From assembly GCA_031002005.1 (NCBI GenBank), contig JARYHS010008074.1:283837930-283901929 (forward strand): a stretch of 64,000 bases of DNA. Reading direction: 5' to 3'. The position numbers and the translations under genes are program-made. Positions 44,041 to 55,500 of this stretch are shown piece by piece; the first letter of the stretch is position 1; every line of letters starts with the position of its first letter. The DNA comes from Vandiemenella viatica. Its lineage: Eukaryota; Arthropoda; Insecta; Orthoptera; Morabidae. The notes beneath the pieces were generated by a model. That model made no database searches. It was not told the DNA's origin and saw only the letters and a program-made list of their open reading frames with translations.

Positions 44041-44275
44041 CTTTTTTTGTTTATGGCTTTACGCGACATCGACGTCATTAGAGGCGAGAAAGGACCGTGG
44101 GCAAGGAACAGGAAGGAATTCAGCTAAGGCCTTTTGAGGAAAGCATCCCACCATTCGCCTGGAGAGGTTTGGGGAAACCATGGAAAACCAAAATCTGGAT
44201 GCTCGGATGGAGATTCGAACCCGTGTCCTCCCGAATGCGATGCCAGAACGTCACCGTTCACCCAACACTAAAAAA
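44041..44275 (-). mobile_element. tRNA-derived SINE with conserved central domain (copy 2)
   Basis: The body matches 6561-6800 and 53880-54088 (GGGGAAACCATGGAAAACC, AAATCTGGATGC). The inverted B box GATTCGAACCC lies at about 44213. The minus strand therefore starts with the tRNA-like head near 44270 and ends in an A/T-rich tail near 44041. Confidence 0.8.
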
Positions 44276-44478
44276 TTAATTTTATGATAACGTGTGTTGG
44301 TTAAATAGTATTGTATGAGTGAGGGATAGCTTTGAGAATGAAACAGAAACTACAAATTAATCCAGTTTATATTATTGAGTAGTATCACGTAACAGTTGTT
44401 TTAGAGCATGGCTGCCCGACAAATTTTGGATATGGGCAACAATTTCGATTATAAGTTAGCCTGCGGGCCACATAATCT

Positions 44479-44512
<34 letters not shown>

Positions 44513-47500
44513 CGTGTGTTTTTCTATATTTAACTTTTCAGCCACCACTACCTAGCACAGATCACAGGTCATTGTGTGAGGAAGTAACATGGAGTTTTTC
44601 TGTCGTGCACAACGTTGGCCGAATGTCGATAGCTGTGGGGATGTGGGAAATATGATGGTTAAAAGTGCTCGATGCAGGGCATTTTCATATTTAGACCAAA
44701 GACATGTGTCTCCATATATGTCACTCCGCTGCCACAACTACACAGCATAGACCAATGGTGTTTTTGTGTGTGGTAGTGGTATCGTATCACCTATCATGTA
44801 CTGTGGTGGTTAGATGTCGGTAGCTATGGGGGTGTGGGAGGAATGGTGGTTGAAATTGACCGATCAAGGATATTTTCGTTTTTCGACCAAGGACATGTGT
44901 CTCCGTATATGTCACTCTGCTGCCACAACTACAAAGCACAGACCATTGGTGTTTGTGTGTGGTAGTGGTATCGTGTAACCTATCGTGTAATATGGTGGTT
45001 AGATGTCGGTAGCCATGGGGGTATGGGAGATATGGTGGTTGAAAGTGGTGGACCTGCGGCACTTTCATATTTCTACCAAAAACGTATGTGTCATTGTGCA
45101 TCACTTTTCAGCCAAAATTATCTAGCGCAGATCACTGGTGTTTATGTGTGGTAGTAGCACAGAGTCACCCGTCGATAACAACGTTGGCTGAATTTTGATA
45201 ACTGTGGTAGTGTGGGAGATATAGTGGTTGAAATTGGCCGATCAAGGATATTTTCGTATTTCGACCAAAAACATTTGTCTCCATATATGTCACTCTGCTG
45301 TCACAACTACAAAGCATAGACCATTGGTGTTTGTGTGTGGTAGTGGTATCGTCTAACCTATCGTGTACTACGTTGGTTAGATGTCGGTAGCCATGGGGGT
45401 ATGGGAGATATGGTGGTTGAAAGTGGTGGACCTGCGGCACTTTCATAGTTCTACCAAAAACGTATGTGTCATTGTGCATCACTTTTCAGCCAAAATTATC
45501 TAGCGCAGATCACTGGTGTTTGTGTGTGGTAGTAGCACAGAGTCACCCGTCGATAACAACGTTGGCTGAATTTTGGTAACTGTGGTAGTGTGGGAGATAT
45601 AGTGGTTGAAATTGGCCGATCAAGGATCAAGGATATTTTTTCGTATTTCGACCAAAAACATTTGTCTCCATATATGTCACTCTGCTGCCACAACTACAAA
45701 GCATAGACCATTGGTGTTTGTGTGTGGTAGTGGTATCGTGTAACCTATCGTGTACTACGGTGGTTAGATGTCGGTAGCCATGGGGGTATGGGAGATATGG
45801 TGGTTGAAAGTGGTGGACCTGCGGCACTTTCATAGTTCTACCAAAAACGTATGTGTCATTGTGCATCACTTTTCAGCCAAAATTATCTAGCGCAGATCAC
45901 TGGTGTTTGTGTGTGGTAGTAGCACAGAGTCACCCGTCGATAACAACGTTGGCTGAATTTTGGTAACTGTGGTAGTGTGGGAGATATAGTGGTTGAAATT
46001 GGCCGATCAAGGATCAAGGATATTTTTTCGTATTTCGACCAAAAACATTTGTCTCCATATATGTCACTCTGCTGCCACAACTACAAAGCATAGACCATTG
46101 GTGTTTGTGTGTGGTAGTGGTATCGTGTAACCTATCGTGTACTACGGTGGTTAGATGTCGGTAGCCATGGGGGTATGGGAGATATGGTGGTTGAAAGTGG
46201 TGGACCTGCGGCACTTTCATAGTTCTACCAAAAACGTATGTGTCATTGTGCATCACTTTTCAGCCAAAATTATCTAGCGCAGATCACTGGTGTTTGTGTG
46301 TGGTAGTAGCACAGAGTCACCCGTCGATAACAACGTTGGCTGAATTTTGGTAACTGTGGTAGTGTGGGAGATATAGTGGTTGAAATTGGCCGATCAAGGA
46401 TATTTTTTCGTATTTCGACCAAAAACATTTGTCTCCATATATGTCACTCTGCTGCCACAACTACAAAGCATAGACTATTGGTGTTTGTGTGTGGTAGTGG
46501 TATCGTGTAACCTATCGTGTACTACGGTGGTTAGATGTCGGTAGCCATGGGGGTATGGGAGATATGGTGGTTGAAAGTGGTGGACCTGCGGCACTTTCAT
46601 AGTTCTACCAAAAACGTATGTGTCATTGTGCATCACTTTTCAGCCAAAATTATCTAGCGCAGATCACTGGTGTTTGTGTGTGGTAGTAGCACAGAGTCAC
46701 CCGTCGATAACAACGTTGGCTGAATTTTGGTAACTGTGGTAGTGTGGGAGATATAGTGGTTGAAATTGGCCGATCAAGGATATTTTTTCGTATTTCGACC
46801 AAAAACATTTGTCTCCATATATGTCACTCTGCTGCCACAACTACAAAGCATAGACTATTGGTGTTTGTGTGTGGTAGTGGTATCGTGTAACCTATCGTGT
46901 ACTACGGTGGTTAGATGTCGGTAGCCATGGGGGTATGGGAGATATGGTGGTTGAAAGTGGTGGACCTGCGGCACTTTCATAGTTCAACCAAAAACGTATG
47001 TGTCATTGTGCATCACTTTTCAGCCAAAATTATCTAGCGCAGATCACTGGTGTTTGTGTGTGGTAGTAGCACAGAGTCACCCGTCGATAACAACGTTGGC
47101 TGAATTTTGGTAACTGTGGTAGTGTGGGAGATATAGTGGTTGAAATTGGCCGATCAAGGATATTTTTTCGTATTTCGACCAAAAACATTTGTCTCCATAT
47201 ATGTCACTCTGCTGCCACAACTACAAAGCATAGACCATTGGTGTTTGTGTGTGGTAGTGGTATCGTGTACTATGGTGGTTAGATGTCGGTAGCTATGGGG
47301 ATGTGGGCAGTGGCGTACCTAGGGTGGGGCAGATAGGGCACGTGCCCTGGGCGCCATTGAAAGGAGGGGGCGCAAAATTGGTAAAATATTAAACTTAAAT
47401 ATCAAAATAAACCAACAATACAATTCACATGTAAATAATCCCACAATACCAGCGCGTGGCTGGTGAGCTTTCGCGAACGAGCGACAAGGAATATGTAAAC

Positions 47501-47747
47501 AGCGAATTGGAACACGATCGGTATATTGAGTGCTCTGTCGAGATGTCTTATAATGGACCAATAGTAGCGGCTGCTGTCCCTCGGCCACAAGGCAAATTTT
47601 GTTCTAAGGATATACGACAAGCTGTTAGGGTTCTTCTGTGGTTTAAGAACTGCATTAATTAATTAAAAAAATTCTTAAACAGGTTATGTTTGAAGATGTC
47701 TGTTTTATTGTGATCAAATCAACAAGTCAGCGATATTAACTAGTATA

Positions 47748-47789
47748 GGTACAATCATGGAGGAATATTCCTTCCTCCATGGGTACAAT
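47748..47789. other. Candidate P-element excision footprint
   Basis: GGTACAAT occurs twice (47748-47755 and 47782-47789) around a 26-bp palindromic core made of CATGGAGGAA, two filler bases TA, and TTCCTTCCTCCATG. The left 10 and right 14 bases equal the two outermost ends of the P-like elements at 33650 and 34352. This is what remains when P transposase cuts inside the TIR and the break is rejoined with its 8-bp duplication kept. Confidence 0.85.
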
Positions 47790-48639
47790 ACAGAGATGCA
47801 CAGTCGCAAACTCAACTGAATGGTTGAAACTCTCTGTAACACTGAATACTGCCAACTAAACTGACTTACTAACTGAATGCATGAATGAATTTCTCTGTCC
47901 AGGCGATCTGTTTATATAGTCTTTATCGAAATTACGAGAATTCTTCAAAGGCATCCGCCCGATATTTCTCGATCATTAACAATCACTCAAACAATCTAAC
48001 ATATTAAAAACAATCGGAATTAATACAAAATTAATTAACAACATTACAAAATGATCAGAAATGGTAATTATAGATACTTAAATACAAAATTATTTACAGA
48101 AATCCTTTCAAACGGTAGAAAATTGTCCTGTAGACATCGTAATTTACATTAATACATGGAATTACAAACATTTAAGAAATTCTCTTGCATCATTCGGTTC
48201 TTAAACATATTAAATGGCCTTTGAATAATTTTCTTACCTAAAACAAAGTCTATATACACTGATTTACAAGAAATTACAAAACAAACATATCAAATCACTT
48301 TCAAGCAAACTTTAGCTAATTACAAATACTTCATACAGTACAATGCTATTCAAAATTCAGGTATTAGGGCTGTTACAAAGCGATACTTTCTCCATTGCTT
48401 AATTGCTGGTGAGATGATTCGCGTGGCGCAGTTGTGTATTTTATTTGCATTGCATGGGTTCCGAGCGATCGTGAAGCTACTTTATTTCGCAATAATACCG
48501 ACACAATATAAATCAATTTTTTCAAATAAAAAAAAGAGAGGGACTGAAAAAACGAAAATTGCATTATGAAGTAGCACAAAAATCCAGCAAGTCCTTCAAG
48601 AAGTATAGATACCTTTTCTTGAAAACTCCGCTACTTGAA

Positions 48640-51150
48640 GTTCGACATGTTCTAAGGAATTGCCTACATCGAGATGCACAAAGTATCCAACACTAATTCA
48701 TCACAAGACGAGAAGGATATAACTTTGGATAATTTTGAGTATGACGAGATTGAGGGCGTTGAGGATACGACTTCTAAGGATCCTGAAGAATTTGTTGAAA
48801 ACATTAGTGGAGGTGATATGGTGGATGATGTAGAAAACCCAATCACTGTCATGCCAGAAGTAATCAAGCAGCATGATATTGGAATTCTACATTTTGATAA
48901 GATAAATGGGAAATCAATTCTAAGATCGTTTGAAAACGAAATAATTAAAATGGGTTCAAAATATTTTCAAAATACTGATGGTCCTTTATTACCCACAAAT
49001 AACCGTTGTATAACAAAAGTTCGTTTAAGAAGAAACAAGGAAATCGCTGTGGAGATGTGACTTGTTCATGGCTAGTCTATTCCCTGTCTAAAAAATCTTA
49101 TTTTTTTGCGTCTGTCATCTTATCTTTCAACAATTAGATAATCTACCTTCATTAGAGCACGAAGATGGATTTACCTTCTGGAAAGCACCTGAAAGATTTA
49201 CTGCCTATGAAAATGCGAAGAATCATCAAGAGTGCTTCAGCCAATGGAAAGAAATTGAAAGAAATTTTGCTGCAGCCAAAGGTATTATTGACGCTGAACT
49301 TCAAATCCAGATCGAGACAGAAAAATAAAAGTGGCGTATTAAAGAGAATCCTTCACTGCATCAAATTTCTTGCCACTCAAAATCTTGCATTACGAGGTCA
49401 CAGATAGTCACTTAGTAGGCTACAAGCGATGGAGCCGAATTCGATAATGTTGGTAATTTTCTTGAATTAATAAAGTTCTTGGACAGGAGCGGATCCAGGG
49501 GGGGGGGGCGGTACTAAGGGTCTCAAGTTCTCCCCCCCCCCCAAAATCATCTAGATCACCCCCGACGACATCGTAATTTTTGGAACTTTTTTTTTGTATA
49601 CTGTTTTTTTATTGGCGGCAATGTTTTTCGTCGACCCCCCCATCCTATAAAGCCACCAAGTCAAGACCCCCAAACCAAAATCATGGATCCACCAATGCTC
49701 CTAGACATATTTGACTCCATCATGAGTAACCATCTTGCTCAGGTTAAAACTCATCCTGGCACCACATCTTACTTTTCACCTTGTTCACTTATTCAAAATG
49801 AGTTCATTCATCTGATGGCGAGCACTTTTCGCCAATGTTTATTGTGAAACATTCGCAAATCAAAATACTATGGTCTCATGTTTGACTCTACTCCTGACCA
49901 TGCACATCGTGAGCATATGTCAGAAGTAGTGAGATACATAGAAGCTGATTTTGAAAGGAAATTAGTTCGCATTAGAGAGTCCTTTTTCGGTTTCATTCAG
50001 ATAAGCCAATAGGACGCTGGAAGCTTAGTTGATGAAATCCTTAAACAGCTAGAGAAAATCGGTATGGATATGCAGGATTGTCGTTCATGACGTTGTTACA
50101 ACTCTGCTGTGATGGTTAGGCACCGAACTGGTGTTCAAGAAAGAATAAGCGAAAACAATAATCTGCCGACATTTGTGAATTGCGATAATCATCTACTCAG
50201 TTTGGTGGAGTACATGCAACCAAGCATGATACATTTTTTTAATTCTTTTCTCGTTCCACTCTGCGCTTGGAAAAACTCAAGAACTCCGTGCCTGTGGTTG
50301 TAAAATCAAAGGCTGCAACAAGATGCAGTACAGTGCAGTTAACAATTATCTTGAAGATATGCTGAAAGTTCTCCAAGACATGACAGACGATGGCAATCAA
50401 ACTAGCGAAACAAGAAGTGAGGCAAGACTTCTATGTAATCGCATGTTGTCGTACGATTGTTTGACTGTTTTATCGACCGTGTTCAAAAGCGGCTCCAGGA
50501 TCCTAGCATGAATTTTCATCATATAAAAGCCCTCCAAGACCATTTTACTAATGGAAGAGAGAGGTTGGTTAGTGATGCACTAGAGAAAGGTTTCAATCTT
50601 TGCCAGGAATGGGATCTGATTGAACGATGCCAAAGGCGAAAAAAACGTATGGGTAGAGAAAATGCGCTGGTTTTGGTGCTAGGTAAGACATAGAGAGAGT
50701 TATGAAGGAATCGCTGAATCGTGTTGTGTGTGAAATGAGCGAAAGGTTCAGTCCTCTGCATGAAACCAACACCAGATTTGGATTTCTCCTAGATATTAAA
50801 AAACTGTACTAAGGCACTGGCGACTGCGACTATTTAAAAAATAAATCTAAAGAATTTTGATACTTGTATGGTTGTGATGTTAACGGAGAATAGATAAAAA
50901 GAAATATTGGATGTTCGAATACTAATATCCACAAGAAAAAAGGTAAACATAAAAGGATCTGAAGAGCTTCTTGAATTTGTGTTTCAGTATGGAGATGAGA
51001 GCATCTTTCCGGATCTGCGCATATCAACATAGGTTATGCTTACGACTGCAATATGCATGACAAGTTACGAGCGTTCTTTCAGTAAACTAAAACTAGTAGG
51101 GATTCTTTCCTATTTGAGGGCAACAATGTGTCAAGAAAGTCTTTGCTCAG
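48640..51150 (+). pseudogene. hAT transposase (ZMYM1/DUF4371 type), decayed
   Basis: Cut-and-paste transposase of the hAT superfamily. Readable parts in order: an acidic N-terminus (48674-49060, MHKVSNTNSS... ending RRNKEIAVEM), a zinc-finger-linked region ending ILHCIKFLATQNLALRGHR (to 49407), then after an inserted MITE KSKYYGLMFDSTPDHAH and HMSEVVRYIE (about 49860-49950), QLEKIGMDMQDCR (50050), FVNCDNHLLSLVEYM (50175), and finally SYERSFSKLKLV..YLRATMCQESL (51065-51145), the hAT dimerisation domain. Many stops and frameshifts. The first acidic residue falls in FDSTPD and lies within the RNase-H-like core. Confidence 0.88.
49484..49702. mobile_element. hAT-type MITE, copy 2, inside the hAT transposase
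   Basis: Starts CAGGAGCGGATCCAGG, followed by the G-run/C-run hairpin, and ends CCAAAATCATGGATCCACCAATGCTCCT. It is the same family as 28228-28517 and 63193-63452. The 8-bp duplication is degraded. It interrupts the transposase reading frame after LALRGHR. Confidence 0.75.
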
Positions 51151-51204
51151 TATAGAGCGAAAAAAAATCGAACAAATATGTTTCGGAATTGTTATTAATC
51201 TATT

Positions 51205-51510
51205 TGCGCAGCGGCCTGGTGACTCAGTGATTAACGCGTCTGACTGGAGATTGAAAGCCCCCTGGTTCGAATCCGTGTCCCGGAGGAGATTTTCAAAGGC
51301 GCTTAACCCGACCTTCACCTCTGATGCAGCTTGCTGTGTAATGTGAAGTACGCCAGAACGCTTCCGTGGTTTGGATTCCACGTTAAACTGTAGGCACCCT
51401 GTACCCGGTAGGATTGCCGTGTTAGGTTAAGGAGGCTTGACAGGGGCGGAATGTGCAGCCAATAGAAACTCCGTCTCCAGATCATTACGACCACACTGAA
51501 TTATTATTTT
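51205..51510 (+). mobile_element. tRNA-derived SINE with A and B boxes
   Basis: Head: TGGTGACTCAGTGATTAACG (A box) and GGTTCGAATCC (B box) spaced as in a tRNA gene. Body: CACCTCTGATGCAGCTTGCTGTGTAATG, GTGGTTTGGATTCCACGTTAAACTGTAGG. The body recurs in both arms of the inverted-repeat element (about 53240-53515 minus and 55230-55500 plus) and more remotely at 735-955. It lies after the hAT transposase end. Confidence 0.85.
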
Positions 51511-53239
51511 ATCTATTTGCGTCGCAGAAGGCAAGAAAGTTGCAATTTTAAGTTTACTATTGTGAAATAATTTTGTTCTAAAACAGAAAATAAAAGTTTA
51601 TTAATATTTATGAGTTTTATATTTAAATAATTTACGAAAGGACGCAACTTAGATGCTTGCCCTAGGCGACATTTCCGATTGGTACGCCCCTCGATGTGGG
51701 AGATATGGTGGTTGAAAGTGGTCGACCTGCGGCACTTTCATATTTCTCCCAAAAACGTATGTGTCATGGTGCATCAATTTTCAGCCAAAACTATCTAGCG
51801 CAAATCACTGGTGTTTGTGTGTGGTAGTAACACAGAGTCACCCGTCGATAACAATGTTGGCCGAATTTCGGTAACTGGGGTAGTGTGGGAGATATGGTGG
51901 TTGAAAGTGGACGATCAAGGATATTTTCGTGTCCTTATATTTTACTTTGCTGCCTGAACTACATAGCGCAGATGACTGGCGTTTCTGTGTGGTAATTAGG
52001 GATTGCAATCCCGCAGTGTTTTCAATCCCGCGGGATCCGCGCGGGATTTGCGCCAATCCCGCGGGATCCCGCGGGATCCGTGCGGGATTGGTACAAACAG
52101 TTTTTAACGCATATTTTTAAAAGATAGTTACTTAAAACGTTAATAAATAAAATAATAGTTAAATTAATAAATAATTTTTAATGTTAAATGAAAAAAATTA
52201 ACAGTTAACAATATTTTGATTGGTAAACTTTTTAGCGTGTCTTAAGTGTATTTCGAGGTTTTACATTTTTGTTTTTTAATCTAAACCAATTTTTAAATAA
52301 ATAATAAAAATGGAAAATATTGAGTCTTAGGTCAATTATGTGCCTTACAATACATCTCATAAGTTTAAAAATATGGTTTGCTTAATGACCAAGTTACCAG
52401 AGTTTTTTTTTTTTTAATTCTAAATAAACGTTCCATAACACCTAGAAAAGCATTCCATTTCACAAAGTGAAGTGAATATACTCTGTAAAGCGTAGACTTG
52501 GCTCAGAACAAGCTCATAACTTTTTGTCACTGCACAAGCACGAGACTTGGCCTTTTTTTTGCGTGATTCATTATTATATCTCCTGATTTCTTGATTGATA
52601 TTACAGTTGATTCAATGTTATTAAAAGAAACTACACACCAACACGTAAATTGTCAAGTATTTCAGATTTACTTATGTGGCGTAACGACGTTTTTAGAGTG
52701 GAAATTATTATTTTTTAGTAAGAAAGGAGACTTTCTCGGCGAATGATTGTAGTGAATAGTCCAGTAACGGGGTAGTTTTCACTTGCATCACATCACGTAG
52801 AAGATTTTTTTTTCTTATCTTGTATATATTGGTGAGAGTATGCAGAAACCAAGTTTTCGACCTCCAACACCCTCGGCACAATTTTCTGTGGTTAAAAAAA
52901 CATCAAAATTTGGGTACTTTTTTCAGTTTTTCGTCTATAACTCCTTCCTGATAAGTCCTATCAAGAAATATTCTATTTTCAGTTTGAAAGAGGACAAAAT
53001 TTCCTACAACTTTTGTATTACAAACTTTTTTCTAAACTCAGAACTAAGCGAGCTACAGTTCTTTGAAAATCAGCCAAATTTCACACTTTTCCTAAAAGTT
53101 GGGTTTTTAACTACTTTGCAGCTCAAAATGACCTGAAACCCCTGTATATATAACCGATATATATGTATTTCTGTATGACATAGTATATATATGTACTATA
53201 CTTTGATTACTGATGGTCCATTCAAAAATCATATTGCAT

Positions 53240-53515
53240 TGTTGGCCGGGAGATCCCGAAGGATTGTTCGGCCGCCAGGTTACAGTGTTATGGATAGGCC
53301 GCGCAGTGTGCTTCTTGTGGCTATCTAACCTGACCAAGTACTATAACATATAGGGAACCTACAGCTTAAGGTGGAATCCAAACCATAGAATCGTTCTGGC
53401 TTACTTCATATTACACAGCAAGGTCGGGTTATGGCCTTTGATAATCATTGCTGAGACCGGGATTTCGATCTCCAGTCAGACGCCTTGAGCTACCAGATCG
53501 CTCTATTACTGAAGA
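53240..53515 (-). mobile_element. tRNA-derived SINE in left arm
   Basis: Inverted copy of the 51205 SINE family: TTACACAGCAAGGTCGGG, then GAGACCGGGATTTCGATCTCCAGTCAG and GAGCTACCAG (inverted tRNA-like head). It mirrors the copy at 55230-55500. Confidence 0.75.
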
Positions 53516-53639
53516 TAATAGAGCGAACAACAATGCATAATGTTATGACGCAAAGTTATAAAGTCATAATAATTTCGAAATAAGTTAAAAAAATGGTCAT
53601 AAATAAATTTCTTTTCCGTTTGGATTGTCCCGGCTTATC

Positions 53640-55080
53640 AATGAATTGTGTCTCTTTCATCCATTGCATCAGGAACAGCTTCCTCGGGGTCAAAGAAATC
53701 TTCCTCTCCTTCATCTACTACATTCCAGGAACGCTTTCACGAGGCAGGCGAGAGCAATTTTTGCAAGCAGCTGATCAATGCAGTCCTGATTAGCGACAGC
53801 TGCATGGAGGAGAACAAGGTTTCTGGAAGGAATATGATACAACCTTCGAAGTAAACTCAAGTGCATCGTCTTTTATTATTGTTTTTTATGACTTTACGCC
53901 TCGTCGACGTCGAGTTCATTAGTGGCACGATGGGACTGGGGACAAGGAACGTGAAGGATTTTGGCCATGGCCTTTTGAAGGAAGCATCCCGGCATTCGGC
54001 TGGAGTGATTTGAGGAAACCATGGAAAACCCAAATCTGGATGCTTGGACGGGAATCGAACCGACGTCCTCCTGAATGCATTTATTATTGTAACTGTAATA
54101 AGACTGGAAGAACCTTTCCTTCATCCTCACGGCAATGGGTACATTTCTCGACCCAACCAACCTTTAGTTGGTGGTACGTGCATATTGAGTGAAACGTTGC
54201 CGCATCTGATTTTGGTGGCAACCGTGCTAGTCTGAATGCATTTTTGGGCAGATTTCTTAATCATTTCATATCTGAGCCTTCCAATGTTCCACAAGCAATT
54301 TTTCCGAACCGTTCCAAGATGATATGTTCCCCTGCGTGTTCTCCAAATGTTCTCTGGAGGCTAGAGTTCTGAGAAGTTAGCATGCATGTTACTTTCAGAT
54401 ATGGTTGGTATTGAATCATGCAGTAGAAGTTTTCTTTCCCATAGCCGAAATATCCTGATATTGTATCACATCCAGCAAATGCATGGATGAAGAGGATGTG
54501 TGTGGGTTCAAACTCGTGGTACCAAAGCCCATTAGCAAAATGAGAAAGCCAATATACTCACTTAGAATCATCACACTGTCGAATTTTGCTGCTTGGGAAA
54601 TTGCTGCGTCAATGATCAATCCAGCAGCATCTTGTTTTGCCTGTTGATCTTGGATGCCTCCTTTTTCAGTTTTTGCATTAGTATCAACATTACATAGTTC
54701 TTGCTACTCTCATTTGCTGCGTCACTGTAGCACTTGTTTCCTCACTGAAAATGATGCCTCCTGAAGTATCTGATGTTTTCAAACTACAAATCATTTCAGA
54801 TGACTTTATTCCTCTCTGCGCAGCATAACTTCGGTATCCATCAAATATAACTGTGATGTTGGATCTACAGTTTGTTGTCAAATAGGCTTCATATTTTCCA
54901 CAGAAGCAGCCAAGGTATTTACTACTATGCCACATAACCTTATGCAGGAGGAATCATCCGTGCATAGCAAAAAATTTTGTGTTGGGTATTGTATCTTGTA
55001 GAGATTTAAATGCTTCATATAGCGACAATTTTTTTCCGTTGTTGTACGGAACAAATTCAAATGTAACACATTGTTTCAAT
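53640..55080 (-). pseudogene. Decayed 'GCDT' family protein (FEN1/XPG-like fold suspected)
   Basis: Minus-strand pieces in order: FEFVPYNNGKKLSLYEAFKSL (55065-55000), TNCRSNITVIFDGYRSYAAQRGIKSSE (about 54870-54795), IIFSEETSATVTQQ (about 54750), AAISQAAKFDSVMILSEYIGFLILL (54610-54540), THILFIHAFAGCDTISGYFGYGKE (54505-54440) and an acidic tail EGEEDFFDPEEAVPDAMDERD (about 53715-53650). This is a widespread uncharacterised arthropod family recognisable by IHAFSGCDTTSAFF. Its conserved acidic residues (DGY, a GEDxDLL-like block and GCD) suggest a PIN/FEN1-type nuclease, which is inference. Stops, frameshifts and a SINE (53880-54088) disrupt it. Confidence 0.7.
53880..54088 (-). mobile_element. 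tRNA-derived SINE with conserved central domain (copy 3)
   Basis: The body matches 6561-6800 and 44041-44275: GGCCATGGCCTTTTGAAGG, GAGGAAACCATGGAAAACC. The inverted B box GAATCGAACC lies at about 54052. It is inserted in the GCDT pseudogene between its core and acidic tail. Confidence 0.8.
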
Positions 55081-55229
55081 CCATTAAAACGGAAAAGAAA
55101 TGGATTTATGACTAATTTTTGACTTATTATGACTTAATTTTGACTGCATAAATAAACTTTGTGCCATAACATTATGTTTTCAGTTTTGCAAATCCGTTTT
55201 TCAAACTGGTACAAATACCATCAGGTAAT

Positions 55230-55500
55230 AGAACGAAATGGTAGCTCAGTGGTTAAGGTATCTGACTGAAGATCGAAATCCCGTTCTCAGCAGTAATTTT
55301 CAAAGGCCATTAACCCGAGCTTTACCTCTGACACAGCTTGCTGTGTAATATGGAGAAAGCCAGAACGATTCTGTGGTTTGGATTCTACCTTAAGCTGTAG
55401 GTTCCCTATATGCGGCACTAGTACTTGGTCAGGTTAGATAGCCACAAGAAGCGCACTGCGCGGCCTATCCATAACACTGTCACCTGACGGCCGAATAATC
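55230..55500 (+). mobile_element. tRNA-derived SINE in right arm
   Basis: TGGTAGCTCAGTGGTTAAGG is a well preserved A-box head. GAAATCCCG is the degraded B-box region, and ACAGCTTGCTGTGTAATATG the body. Mirror image of the copy at 53240-53515. Confidence 0.8.

Larger units (their letters stand above)
47308..51692 (+). mobile_element. hAT DNA transposon 1 with perfect 8-bp duplication
   Basis: The left end is CAGTGGCGTACCTAGGG and the right end, read inward, GAGGGGCGTACCAATCGG. The target duplication GATGTGGG occurs at 47300-47307 and 51693-51700, inside the Helitron monomer. It carries a decayed hAT transposase, a P-type footprint, a MITE and a SINE. Confidence 0.93.

Noticed and set aside
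44787..46256. Repeated MMHNDTYVFGR... frames
   Set aside because: Same explanation: by-products of the ~190-bp monomers in Helitron-like copy B.
51210..51280. Functional tRNA gene
   Set aside because: A and B boxes are present, but the acceptor and anticodon stems do not pair convincingly and the sequence continues into a repeated SINE body.
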